From positions 1-36,674 of the forward strand of contig PWRN01000088.1 of assembly GCA_003556225.1 (NCBI GenBank): a stretch of DNA of 36,674 bases. Reading direction: 5' to 3'. The translations under genes were made by a program, and so were the position numbers. Below are positions 25,071 through 34,580 of this stretch, piece by piece. The stretch comes from Syntrophomonadaceae bacterium. GTDB taxonomy: Bacteria > Bacillota > Dethiobacteria > DTU022 > UBA8154. The notes under the pieces were generated by a model. That model was not told the origin of the DNA, did no database searches, and saw only the letters and a list, made by a program, of their open reading frames with translations. The first letter of the stretch is position 1. Each line of letters starts with the position of its first letter.

Positions 25071-25709
25071 GCCAGTTCACTCCTTCAACAATCAACTAAA
25101 AATCAAAACCCCAATTCCTGTAAATAGGTATATGAAATGCTGGATTGGCCCTTTTCCCGTCCCGTTTCCAGTAAAAGCTTTTCCACGTACTTGGCCAGCA
25201 TATCCGCTTCCAGGTTGACCGTATCACCGCTACGCTTGGTTAAAAAGGTGGTTTGCTGCAACGTGTGCGGGATCAGGGACACGGTAAACCAGTTTTTCCC
25301 CAGGTCCACCACGGTCAAACTGGTGCCATCAACAGCAATTGACCCCTTTTTGATCGTATACCGCAGCACTTCGGGGGGTGCGTTGATTTTTTTCACCAGG
25401 GCATTTCCTTCCTTTTGTACGGCGATGATCTCACCCACACCGTCCACATGTCCCGAGATAAAATGTCCTCCCAGGCGGCCGCCCACGGGCAGGGCCCTTT
25501 CCAGGTTCACTTTGTCCCCCGGTTTCAGCATGTAAAGGTTAGTTTTGCGCAGGGTTTCGGGCATCACGTCGGCATAGAAGGAAGAGGCAGTTAAGCGGGC
25601 CACCGTTAAACAAACCCCGTTGACGGCGATGCTGTCGCCCAGGGCCAGATCATCCATCACCCGTGTCCCTTTCATCACCAGGTATGTGCCGGAAGCAGCG
25701 GATTGGCGC

Positions 25710-26894
<1,185 letters not shown>

Positions 26895-26902
26895 TCAATT
26901 GC

Positions 26903-26930
26903 ATTATACCACAAAGCATCTCCCGGTTAA
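26903..26930 (-). promoter_or_regulatory. extended -10 promoter of the riboflavin operon
   Basis: Minus-strand TATAAT (26903-26908, perfect) is preceded by TGG (extended -10) and, 16 bp upstream, by TTAACC (26925-26930, 4/6), which overlaps the rpe stop codon. The leader before the ribD ATG is only about 40 nt, too short for an FMN riboswitch. Confidence 0.75.
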
Positions 26931-27601
26931 ACGTTCTTTTCCTGCTGACCCATTTCCCTGAAAGCTTGCACGACCCTTGCAGGCTGGTCGTTCCCAAAAA
27001 GGGCCGAACCGGCCACCAGCACATCGGCGCCTGCTCGAATCACGGACGCAGCCGTTTGTTCATTAATGCCCCCGTCCACCTGGATTAAAAAGTCCAGGCG
27101 GCGCCGTTCCCGGATGCGGGCCAGTTTTTCAATCTTGGCCAGGGCAGAAGGGATAAAGTCCTGCCCGGCAAATCCCGGGTTTACCGACATGACCAGGACC
27201 AGGTCCAGGCTCTCCAGGGTATAATCCAGGATGCCGGGTGGTGTGGCAGGGTTCAAGGCCACACCGGTTTGACAGCCGGAATCGCGAATCAATTGGATCA
27301 CCCGGTTTAAATGTACGCAGGCTTCTGCATGAACGCATAACAGGTCAGCCCCGGCCCTGGAAAAAGCAGGGATGAAGCGCTCGGGTCTTTCGATCATCAG
27401 GTGCACATCCAGGAACAAATTCGTGTGGGGGTGCAGCGCCTGCACGATCAAGGGTCCCAGGGTGATGTTGGGAACAAAGTGACCATCCATCACATCGACG
27501 TGGAGCCAATCCGCGCCGGCGTTTTCCATGCGCTGCACGTCCTCCAGTAGAGAAGCAAAGTCTGCGGAGAGAATAGACGGGGCAACTTTGATGGTTTTCA
27601 A
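26927..27601 (-). CDS. rpe: ribulose-phosphate 3-epimerase
   Basis: A 224-residue TIM-barrel enzyme interconverting ribulose 5-phosphate and xylulose 5-phosphate. Metal and catalytic motifs are all visible: KVAPSILSADFA, LHVDVMDGHFVPNITLGP, DVHLMIERPE, VMSVNPGFAGQDF and QVDGGIN. The start is a TTG at 27601 with AAGGAG 7 nt upstream. Its place after rsgA matches the classic firmicute cluster (prpC-pknB-rsgA-rpe). Its stop codon is embedded in the promoter of the rib operon. Confidence 0.96.
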   Translation of the reverse strand: MKTIKVAPSILSADFASLLEDVQRMENAGADWLHVDVMDGHFVPNITLGPLIVQALHPHTNLFLDVHLMIERPERFIPAFSRAGADLLCVHAEACVHLNRVIQLIRDSGCQTGVALNPATPPGILDYTLESLDLVLVMSVNPGFAGQDFIPSALAKIEKLARIRERRRLDFLIQVDGGINEQTAASVIRAGADVLVAGSALFGNDQPARVVQAFREMGQQEKNV

Positions 27602-27634
27602 TGCGCATCTCCTTTGAGATCCTGAGATTAATTC

Positions 27635-27672
27635 ACGGACCCTGGCAGGCTTCTTCCCCTGCAGGGGTCCGT
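27635..27672 (-). other. hairpin in the rsgA-rpe gap
   Basis: ACGGACCC (27635-27642) pairs with GGGTCCGT (27665-27672), and inner GCAGG pairs with CCTGC; the region also includes the perfect palindrome CCCCTGCAGGGG (27656-27667). It lies in the 119-bp gap, about 35 bp upstream of the rpe start in the direction of transcription. There is no T-tract, so it is not a standard terminator; it may stabilise or process the transcript. Confidence 0.45.
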
Positions 27673-27720
27673 AAATTTGCCTGGCCCGTTTCGCGCTACC
27701 CGGGGAAAGCCCGGTTCTCG

Positions 27721-28605
27721 TTAGTAGCGCTGTTCTTTTCTTTTAATTTCCTGTAAAAAAGAGAGGTAGTTCCGGTAGCGCCAGGGGGCTAGTTTCCCTG
27801 CTTGTAAAGCCTCTTTTGCTGCGCAGTGGGGCTCCGCTTCATGCAGGCAGTCATCAAACCGGCATCCGCCGGCATGTTCCGTAATGTCCGGGAAACAGCC
27901 CGGCAGATCTTGTAAGGCAATATCTTCCAGGTCCAAGCGCTGAAAACCGGGGGTATCAACAAGATAGCCCGTGTCTCCCCAGGGAATGAGCTCTACGGCA
28001 CGGGTGGTGTGTTTTCCTCTTCTACTTTTATTGCTTACTGCGTCCACGCGCAGGTCGGCGCCAGGAATGAGCTGGTTGATCAGGGTTGATTTACCGACGC
28101 CCGAGGGACCCGCCAGCACCGTGATGCACCCGTCCAGGTACCGGCTGATCGTGTCGATGCCCTGCCCGGAAAGGGCGCTGGAGATCACAACCCGGTAGGA
28201 ACAATCCTGGTACGTGGATTTGACCCGTTGAATCTCCTCCCGGGCTGCAGCGGCAGCCAGGTCAATCTTATTCAAGCAAAGGATCATTCCCAGTTGTTTC
28301 GCTTCGACGGAGACAACAATCCGATCCAGCAACGCAAGGTCCAGGGGAGGATCAGCGACAGACATCAAGGCCACGACCTGATCGACGTTGGCCACGGAAG
28401 GGCGATGGATCTGGCTCTTCCTGGGATACACGTCTTCGATAACCGGATCGCCGTTTTCGGGGCACATCACGTTTACCCTGTCCCCTACGACCAGGTCCTG
28501 ACCCCGTTCTTTTATTTTACCCCTGGCGCGACAGCAAAAGGTTTCTCCGTTTGCTGTCCTCACATAATAGAACCCTCCCTTGGCTTTAACCAGGCGACCT
28601 TCCAG
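27721..28605 (-). CDS. rsgA: ribosome small-subunit-dependent GTPase (RsgA), non-canonical start
   Basis: A circularly permuted GTPase that helps mature the 30S subunit. After an N-terminal OB-fold come LCLNKIDL (G4), the P-loop GPSGVGKST (G1), DTPGFQ (G3) and a zinc motif in GGCRFDDCLHEAEPHC. The conserved N-terminus EGRLVKAKGGFYYV lies upstream of the first canonical start (GTG 28563). In frame no ATG, GTG or TTG precedes it back into pknB. A CTG at 28605 sits exactly 7 nt behind a perfect AGGAGG and would give 294 residues, the normal length. I therefore place the start there. Starting at 28563 would lose about 14 conserved residues of the OB-fold. Confidence 0.9.
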   Translation of the reverse strand: MEGRLVKAKGGFYYVRTANGETFCCRARGKIKERGQDLVVGDRVNVMCPENGDPVIEDVYPRKSQIHRPSVANVDQVVALMSVADPPLDLALLDRIVVSVEAKQLGMILCLNKIDLAAAAAREEIQRVKSTYQDCSYRVVISSALSGQGIDTISRYLDGCITVLAGPSGVGKSTLINQLIPGADLRVDAVSNKSRRGKHTTRAVELIPWGDTGYLVDTPGFQRLDLEDIALQDLPGCFPDITEHAGGCRFDDCLHEAEPHCAAKEALQAGKLAPWRYRNYLSFLQEIKRKEQRY

Positions 28606-28652
28606 TAATATTCCTCCTATCCCGGGAAATAACGTTAGTAAACAGGAGCTGC

Positions 28653-30593
28653 TTAAGGATACGTAAAGGTGTCAATGGTGACAAAATCATCGTTGCGAAG
28701 CTCCATTAAGATCACCTGTCCGGAGCCGTATATTTCCATGGAGATCGATTCTCCCTTGAATTCGCCTTCGAAGATAGTCCGCCTTCCTTCCTCGTCGTCC
28801 ACATCCACGCGAATATACTGAAATAATTCGACTTCCGGGACGATCGTCAACGGGTGGACTTCATATTCTGGTGGCTCACTGCCCAGGCTGATCACCAGGT
28901 CAACGGGATCACCTTCTTGCACCATGGTACCCGCTTCGGGGTGCTGGGAGATGATTTTGCCCTCACCCAACTCGTCTGAGTGTTCCTCGTCAATGTTTCT
29001 CAAGACCAGTTCATAGAGGCTGAGCCACTCCCTGGCATCTTTCTCATCCCACCCGTGAAAATTTCTCAGCGAGAACGGTTGTTGCCCGCTGCTGACGACG
29101 ATCTGAACCGTTTCATTCCGGGCAAGGCGAAAGCCATCCCCGGGATCCTGCCGCATGACCAGGCCGGCAGCAACATCATCGCTGTATTCTTCTGAACGCT
29201 CGATATCCAGCTGCAAATCACTCAAAAGCAAGCGGGCTTCCCGCTCGGTTCGACCGAGAAGAGAGGGCACTTCCACCAGGTCGGGGCCCAGGCTAATCAC
29301 CAGTTCCACCGCCCGTTCTTGTTTCACGCTTCTTCCCGCCAGGGGGTTTTGGGAGATCACGTGATCAACCGGAATGTCCTCGTTGTGCACTTCGTTCTCA
29401 ATCACAAAATCCAGGCCCACTTCTTGCAGCTTTTCTTCTGCCTGGGCCAAACTTAAGCCCTGGAGGTCGGGTACGGTGACTTCAGGTACCTGCAGCAGGC
29501 CGGCAATAAAACCATAACCGAACCAGACCACAAAAAAGAGCGCCGCCAGCAGGGAACCGTAGAGAATGGCTTTTTTCACAGGAAAACTATCTCCGTCTTC
29601 TTCATCTTCATCTTCCTCTTCTTCCTCGTAGTGGCTATCATCCGCCTTGTTGGCCTGCAAATCCTGGGCCCGCCGGGCCTGATCGATTTGTTCATAGGAA
29701 AGAAGCCGGTTTTTTAAGTCATTTTTCACGTGGTTGTTCTTGTTTTGGGCGTTCAACCACTCTTCCAGGTCCTGCAGCAGCTCCGCCGCGTTTTGATAGC
29801 GCATGCTGCGTTCTTTACGCATAGTCCGCAGAATGATCATCTCCAGCTCCGAGGGGACCGCCGGCTCAATCTGTCGGGGAGGGGTGATATCCTCCTGCAG
29901 GTGTTTTAAGGCAACAGAAATCGGGCTTTCCCCGAAAAATGGCAGTGTGCCGGTGAGCATTTCATACATCACAACACCCAGGGAGTAAACGTCTGATTTC
30001 TGGTCTGCGATGCTTCCCCGGGCCTGCTCCGGGGAAGAATAATACACCGAACCCATCAAGGACTTTCCGTGGGTAATCGTTGAATCCGTGGCTGCACGGG
30101 CGATGCCAAAATCCGCTACTTTGATCCGCCCTTCCTGGGTAAGCATAATGTTTTGCGGCTTGATATCCCGGTGAATCACATTATGCCGGTGTGCGTGAAC
30201 CAGGGCATCACAAATTTGTTGTGCAATGTGCACGGCTTCTTCAGGCTTAAGCCGGCCGTCGCGAAGAATCACGTCTTTCAACGTATACCCGTCCACGTAT
30301 TCCATGACAATATAATAAATGTCCTCTTCCTGGCCCTCATCGTAAACATTAACAATGGCCGGATGGGAAAGCTTGGCCGCGGCCTTGGCCTCTTGTTGGA
30401 AGCGGCGGATGAACTCTGTATCATGGGCAAAATGTTCGTAAAGAATTTTTATCGCGACCGCGCGATTCAGTTTCAGATCATGACCGCGGTAAACCCGCGC
30501 CATGCCCCCTTCGCCGATGCCTTCTTGAATTTCGTAGCGATTTCCTAACTTCTTACCGATCAACACCCTCACCAAGCCTTCGTCTGGATTCAT
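28653..30593 (-). CDS. PASTA-domain serine/threonine protein kinase (PknB/PrkC)
   Basis: A 646-residue membrane kinase that senses muropeptides in relatives. The cytoplasmic kinase domain (about 18-280) has the glycine loop IGEGGMARVYRG, Lys49, HRDIKPQN (141-148), DFG (161-163) and SPEQ. A juxtamembrane region with an acidic run (EEEEEDEDEEDGD) leads to a membrane helix at about 342-367. Three extracytoplasmic PASTA repeats follow (about 372-437, 438-503, 506-571), the third divergent (starts FSLRNFHGW), and a non-PASTA beta-rich tail to 646 that I do not recognise. The ATG at 30593 overlaps the prpC stop by 4 bp, so kinase and phosphatase are coupled. Confidence 0.96.
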   Translation of the reverse strand: MNPDEGLVRVLIGKKLGNRYEIQEGIGEGGMARVYRGHDLKLNRAVAIKILYEHFAHDTEFIRRFQQEAKAAAKLSHPAIVNVYDEGQEEDIYYIVMEYVDGYTLKDVILRDGRLKPEEAVHIAQQICDALVHAHRHNVIHRDIKPQNIMLTQEGRIKVADFGIARAATDSTITHGKSLMGSVYYSSPEQARGSIADQKSDVYSLGVVMYEMLTGTLPFFGESPISVALKHLQEDITPPRQIEPAVPSELEMIILRTMRKERSMRYQNAAELLQDLEEWLNAQNKNNHVKNDLKNRLLSYEQIDQARRAQDLQANKADDSHYEEEEEDEDEEDGDSFPVKKAILYGSLLAALFFVVWFGYGFIAGLLQVPEVTVPDLQGLSLAQAEEKLQEVGLDFVIENEVHNEDIPVDHVISQNPLAGRSVKQERAVELVISLGPDLVEVPSLLGRTEREARLLLSDLQLDIERSEEYSDDVAAGLVMRQDPGDGFRLARNETVQIVVSSGQQPFSLRNFHGWDEKDAREWLSLYELVLRNIDEEHSDELGEGKIISQHPEAGTMVQEGDPVDLVISLGSEPPEYEVHPLTIVPEVELFQYIRVDVDDEEGRRTIFEGEFKGESISMEIYGSGQVILMELRNDDFVTIDTFTYP

Positions 30594-31333
30594 TGCAACA
30601 CGCGAATAAGCAGCACCGTAATATTGTCCAGCCCTCCCTGGTCGTTTGCTTTCGTCACCAGTGCCTGCACTCTATCCTCCAGGGTTGCCGTGCTATAAAT
30701 GATCTCCCGGAGGGGTTCAAGGGGAAGCATGGAGGTTAACCCATCGGTGCACAACAGGATCACGTCATCGCTTTGTAGCGCAACGTGGTAGAAATCGACC
30801 TGGGGGGGAGAAGGGGTGCCGAGGGCCCGGGTGAGCATATGGCGCTGGGGATGGGTGCGCAGTTCATCTTTCTTGATTTCCCCGTTCTTCCACAACTCCA
30901 TGACCAGGGAATGATCTTCGGTGATCTGCTGATGTTCCCCGTCACGAAAAAGATGGGCCTGGCTGTCTCCAACATGGCCCACCAACAATTCTCCCTTGAG
31001 CACGGCTGCCACGGTAAGTGTCGTACCCATCCCCTCGAGTTCGGTGTTTTCCTTTTGCGCCTGCAGGATGCGTTCGTTGGCATCTAAAAAGGCGGTATGT
31101 AAAAATGCCTCCAGCCGTGGGGGATCAAAATTTTCCCGGGCGTGACGAACAGGCGCAATTTGATCCTGGATGGCCTGGATCGACAGGGAACTGGCTACCT
31201 CGCCGGCTGCGTGCCCTCCCATGCCATCCGCCACAGCGAAGAGGTGGATAGGGCCATCAGAAGGCACAAAGTAACAATCCTGGTTCTTTTCCCGCACCCG
31301 CCCCCGATGAGTACGCACCGAAAACTCAAGCAT
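30590..31333 (-). CDS. prpC: PP2C-type protein phosphatase (PrpC/Stp)
   Basis: A 247-residue PPM phosphatase that reverses the action of the neighbouring kinase. Metal-binding motifs are visible: RVREKNQDCYF near the start, VADGMGGHAAGEVAS with Asp36 and Gly37, GHVGDSQAHLFRDG, LLCTDGLTSML, and the C-terminal GGLDNITVLLI. I chose the ATG at 31333 with a GGGGAGGAG site; the open frame reaches 31360 but adds nothing conserved. It precedes pknB with a 4-bp overlap, the standard arrangement. Confidence 0.95.
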   Translation of the reverse strand: MLEFSVRTHRGRVREKNQDCYFVPSDGPIHLFAVADGMGGHAAGEVASSLSIQAIQDQIAPVRHARENFDPPRLEAFLHTAFLDANERILQAQKENTELEGMGTTLTVAAVLKGELLVGHVGDSQAHLFRDGEHQQITEDHSLVMELWKNGEIKKDELRTHPQRHMLTRALGTPSPPQVDFYHVALQSDDVILLCTDGLTSMLPLEPLREIIYSTATLEDRVQALVTKANDQGGLDNITVLLIRVLQ

Positions 31334-31424
31334 GCTCTCTCCTCCCCTTACTCCACCCACCGTTCAGGGTAAGTATAACAAAAACCGTCGGCAAGATCAA
31401 TTCCGGGCTGGCGGGAAGCCCTGC

Positions 31425-32834
31425 CTAACTTCCAATGCCATTTTTTCTGATCTTGGCGATAAAAAACCCGTCTAAATCGTCTTTGTGAGGCCAGAGCCGC
31501 ACGATTCCCGCTTCCTTTTCCGCTTCAACCAGGCCTGCCGGCAGTAGCGGGGCTAACAGGGCCGGCTCGCTGGACGGCTCGTTCTCCAGGAACGCCTGCA
31601 CGACCTGGTCGGTTTCTTCGGGTTCCAGCGTACAGGCACTGTAGACCAGCACCCCTTTGGGCTTTAAGGCGCGATAGGCCGCGGCGAGCAGTTCCTTTTG
31701 CAGGAGCTGGAGAGCCACAATATCTTCAGGCTCCCTTTTCCACTTGAGATCGCTCTTGCGGCGAATAACCCCAAGCCCGGAGCAGGGAACATCCAGGAGA
31801 ACGCGGTCAAACCGCTCATGGTAATGGGCGGGCATTTGACGCCCGTCCAGGGGTTCCGTGCGGACAATGGACACCCCCTGGCGTGCCGCCGCCTCCTGGA
31901 CTAGCTTTAAGCGCTGGGGGTAGAGATCGGAAGCCCGGATTTTTCCGCGGTTCTGCATCAGCAGACCCATGTGCACCGTCTTCCCACCCGGCGCGCTGCA
32001 GACATCGAGAACCCGTTCCCCCGGTTGGGGATTCAGCAAGTGAGATACCAGCATAGAAGATTCTCCCTGCACCTGGAACAATCCTTCCTGGAAGCTTTTT
32101 AAACTAGAAAGATTTCCCGCCAGCTGGAGATGCAGGCCTTCTGGCGCATAACGGCATTCCTGGGACTCTACGTCCTCCTGGTGCAACCTATGCATTAAAT
32201 CTTTTCTGGAGTTGCGCAGGGTATTGGTGCGCACAGTCAAGGGCGGCGCCTTGTTGCCCGAGATGCAAAGAGCTTCTGTTTCATCCCATCCCAGGCGATG
32301 AAGCCAGCGCTGCACCATCCACAGCGGGTACGAATAACAAAGGGAGAGGTAGGACTCTGGCTGGGTATCCCGGGAAGGCCAGGGAAGAGATTCTTTCTCC
32401 GCGCTCACCTTGCGCAGTACGGCATTGGTTAAACCGGCTACACCCCTGTGCCCGTATCTCTGGGCCAGCTTGACAGATTCGTCCACGGCGGCCGCGTCCG
32501 GGATGCGATCCAGGTAGAGGATCTGATAAACACCCAGGCGCAAAATCGTGCGAATCCACGGGGTCAACTTATCCAGCGGGTGCTTTAAAAATTGTTGAAG
32601 TACCCAATCGAGGGTATTCCGGCGCTGGATCGTCCCGTAAACCAGTTCCGTTAAGAGGCTCCTTTCGTTACCAGGCAGCAACACGCGGTTCAACACCCGG
32701 CTCAAAGCCAGGTTGGCGTAGGTCTGCTTTTCTTCCAGGTCTTTCAACACTTGCAAGGCGATTTCCCGTGTTTGCCCTTCCTGCCCTGGAGCCCGGGCAT
32801 TTTCCCGTGCAGTCAACTGTTTTTTGTTCGCCAT
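31425..32834 (-). CDS. rsmB: 16S rRNA (cytosine-967-C5)-methyltransferase RsmB
   Basis: About 469 residues. The N-terminal part (about 25-160) is a NusB-like RNA-binding domain (TREIALQVLKDLEE... LTELVYGTIQRRNTLDWVL). The C-terminal part is the methyltransferase: SAM motif VLDVCSAPGGKTVHMG, DVPCSGLGVIRRKSDLKW with the motif IV Cys, and VYSACTLEPEE with the motif VI Cys nucleophile. The start is uncertain: ATG at 32834 has only a weak GGGGGA upstream, and ATG codons at 32882 and 32876 in the same frame would add non-conserved residues. It lies between DUF6391 and prpC; the rlmN gene often found after rsmB is absent. Confidence 0.94.
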   Translation of the reverse strand: MANKKQLTARENARAPGQEGQTREIALQVLKDLEEKQTYANLALSRVLNRVLLPGNERSLLTELVYGTIQRRNTLDWVLQQFLKHPLDKLTPWIRTILRLGVYQILYLDRIPDAAAVDESVKLAQRYGHRGVAGLTNAVLRKVSAEKESLPWPSRDTQPESYLSLCYSYPLWMVQRWLHRLGWDETEALCISGNKAPPLTVRTNTLRNSRKDLMHRLHQEDVESQECRYAPEGLHLQLAGNLSSLKSFQEGLFQVQGESSMLVSHLLNPQPGERVLDVCSAPGGKTVHMGLLMQNRGKIRASDLYPQRLKLVQEAAARQGVSIVRTEPLDGRQMPAHYHERFDRVLLDVPCSGLGVIRRKSDLKWKREPEDIVALQLLQKELLAAAYRALKPKGVLVYSACTLEPEETDQVVQAFLENEPSSEPALLAPLLPAGLVEAEKEAGIVRLWPHKDDLDGFFIAKIRKNGIGS

Positions 32835-32895
32835 GGGTCCCCCAAATCTTGGTGGTCTCCAGGGCCCGTGGGTCATGGTCATGGTCGGGCCCTGT

Positions 32896-33528
32896 TCACC
32901 ATTTTCTCGTTCGCACAAAATAACGTCTTCCCGGGGGAGCGAAGAGACCACCCCGCCCGGTGTAAGCCAAATCCCGTTCAACGCCGACGATTTCCATGCG
33001 ATCCACTTCCGTCGACGTGGTAATGTATTTCTGGATCACCCAGCCCAGGGGAGTCCCCAGGAGATACGCGGCCAGAATGGCCAGCAAGACGAATAAAATC
33101 CCAAAATAACCGGCACTCCACAGGACATAAATGAAGAAGATCGAGGCCACGAGGTTGGCCGCGAGCATACTGGTCCCGCATCTCCTGTGGATGGCCAGGT
33201 GATCTTCTCCCCTTTTTAGCTTCAGCAGTCCCACCCTGGCCGCTTCTTCAACCAGGTCCGGGGCCACGGGACCCTGGATCATGAAGCCCTGTTCTTGGCC
33301 CATTCCCGTAAGATTTAAGCAGCCCAGCTGGCTTTCGATCACGTTGATCGTCGCATGTTCCAGGGCGTGATTAATTCGTAGCTGTGGATTCAACGCAATT
33401 TTAACCAGCTGAAACGGAATTGTAATCATGTTAAAAATGGAGTAAAGGGCAAATTGAAACGGCAAAAAAATTAACCCCAACAGGATAAAAAAGCCGATAA
33501 AGATCAGAAATAGAAAAAAGAAGAACAT
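32896..33528 (-). CDS. DUF6391 family membrane protein
   Basis: A 210-residue protein whose N-terminus is a long hydrophobic stretch (about 1-45), followed by the family motif INHALEHATINVIE (about 52-65), which resembles a metal-binding HxxxH site, a soluble segment and a second pair of hydrophobic segments (about 120-165). The C-terminus is basic. The family is conserved, of unknown function. Start ATG at 33528, 25 bp after the YugP gene, so the two membrane proteins are probably co-expressed. A protease-like role is possible from the HALEH motif but unproven. Confidence 0.8.
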   Translation of the reverse strand: MFFFFLFLIFIGFFILLGLIFLPFQFALYSIFNMITIPFQLVKIALNPQLRINHALEHATINVIESQLGCLNLTGMGQEQGFMIQGPVAPDLVEEAARVGLLKLKRGEDHLAIHRRCGTSMLAANLVASIFFIYVLWSAGYFGILFVLLAILAAYLLGTPLGWVIQKYITTSTEVDRMEIVGVERDLAYTGRGGLFAPPGRRYFVRTRKW

Positions 33529-33553
33529 CTCTAGCTCCCCGCTGCAGCCAAGA

Positions 33554-34234
33554 TCAATTTCTCCCCCTGAGCAGCAGCAGCCTCAAAAGCTGGGCCAGGG
33601 CCATTGCCAGGGCGGCAATATACGTTAGGGCCGCCGCATTCAGAACTCTTTTGGCCCCGGTGAGCTCCTCGCCTTGCAGCATGCCGCCTCCCTCCAGTAA
33701 GGCCATGGCTCTCTTGCTGGCATTCAGCTCTACCGGCAGGGTGATCGCCTGGAAAAATAACGCGAACAAGAATACAGCAATCCCGATGTCCATGAGAAAT
33801 CCCTGCTGAAAGATCAAACCAACCAGAAAGAGGGGAAAGGCGGCCTGGGACCCAAAACCGGCCAGGGGAACAATGGCGTTACGGATATTCAGCGCAAAAT
33901 AATCCCTGCCGTGCTGGATGGCATGTCCGACTTCGTGAGCGGCAATGCCAATGGAGGCCAGGGAATCTCCCCGGAACACCTCCGGGGAAAGTCGGACAAC
34001 TTTTTCCCTGGGGTCATAGTGATCCGTCAACTGCCCCCGGGTCTGTGTAACCTTTACCTCGTCAAGGCGGGCGCCATCCAGTAGCATGCGGGCGACCTTT
34101 TCCCCCGTTAATCCGGAGCGAGAGCGCAGACGGGAATAACGTTGATAGGCCCCTTTAACCTTGGCCTGGGCGTAAAAAGCAAAAATCATGGCCGGGACAA
34201 CAAAGATGATAAAACCGCTGTCCAAAAACCACAT
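33554..34234 (-). CDS. zinc metallopeptidase, YugP family
   Basis: A 226-residue integral membrane metallopeptidase. It has an N-terminal membrane helix, a soluble part with the zinc site HEVGHAIQH (His100, Glu101, His104), and then three hydrophobic segments. The ITLPVELNASKRA stretch downstream provides the usual third ligand region (Glu). Members of this family are of unknown substrate. The ATG at 34234 has AAGGAGGTTGATCTC upstream. It lies downstream of repeat B and upstream of the DUF6391 gene in the def-fmt-rsmB neighbourhood, a common clostridial arrangement. Confidence 0.93.
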   Translation of the reverse strand: MWFLDSGFIIFVVPAMIFAFYAQAKVKGAYQRYSRLRSRSGLTGEKVARMLLDGARLDEVKVTQTRGQLTDHYDPREKVVRLSPEVFRGDSLASIGIAAHEVGHAIQHGRDYFALNIRNAIVPLAGFGSQAAFPLFLVGLIFQQGFLMDIGIAVFLFALFFQAITLPVELNASKRAMALLEGGGMLQGEELTGAKRVLNAAALTYIAALAMALAQLLRLLLLRGRN

Positions 34235-34303
34235 GTGAGATCAACCTCCTTAAAGCTTTTTCCTCTTTCCTGGTAATCAAACTTGCTTAAAAATCAACCC
34301 TCA

Positions 34304-34518
34304 TTTCCCCGTTTACCCTCAACCACAGGATTTGCGACAGGGTTTGTCTCGGTGCCCGGGGGGGATCAAGTTGCCTCAAAAACGCCTCGCTACGCTCGCT
34401 CAGACAGGTTGAGGCGGCTTTGCTGAAACCCCTGCGCGCCTTTTTATGCAGGCAAATCCCATGTTTGCTGAGGGCCAGCAGGGAAACAACCGTGAGATCT
34501 GGCGAAACTCGATCGCCA
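34304..34518 (+). repeat. structured dispersed repeat, copy B
   Basis: Occupies most of the 346-bp gap between the DUF116 and YugP genes and aligns with copy A (19339-19581) over about 200 bp. Outside it (34235-34303 and 34519-34580) I see nothing. Arms: TTTCCC (34304-34309)/GGGAAA (34481-34486), CCCTCA (34316-34321)/TGAGGG (34469-34474), GGATTTGC (34328-34335)/GCAAATCC (34452-34459), AAGTTGCCTCAA (34368-34379)/TTGAGGCGGCTT (34409-34420). The loop CTCGCTACGCTCGCTCA differs from copy A at a single base. Two C-G pairs of copy A are U.G pairs here. The spacing between the right-hand GCAAATCC and the shared GATCGCCA word differs from copy A by only one base. The small open frames inside it are spurious. 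Confidence 0.85.
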
Positions 34519-34580
34519 TCTTCTCGTATCGTTTCTCTGCAGCAGGGAGCGCTGTGCAGCCAACTCCCTGGCTTTCCTTA

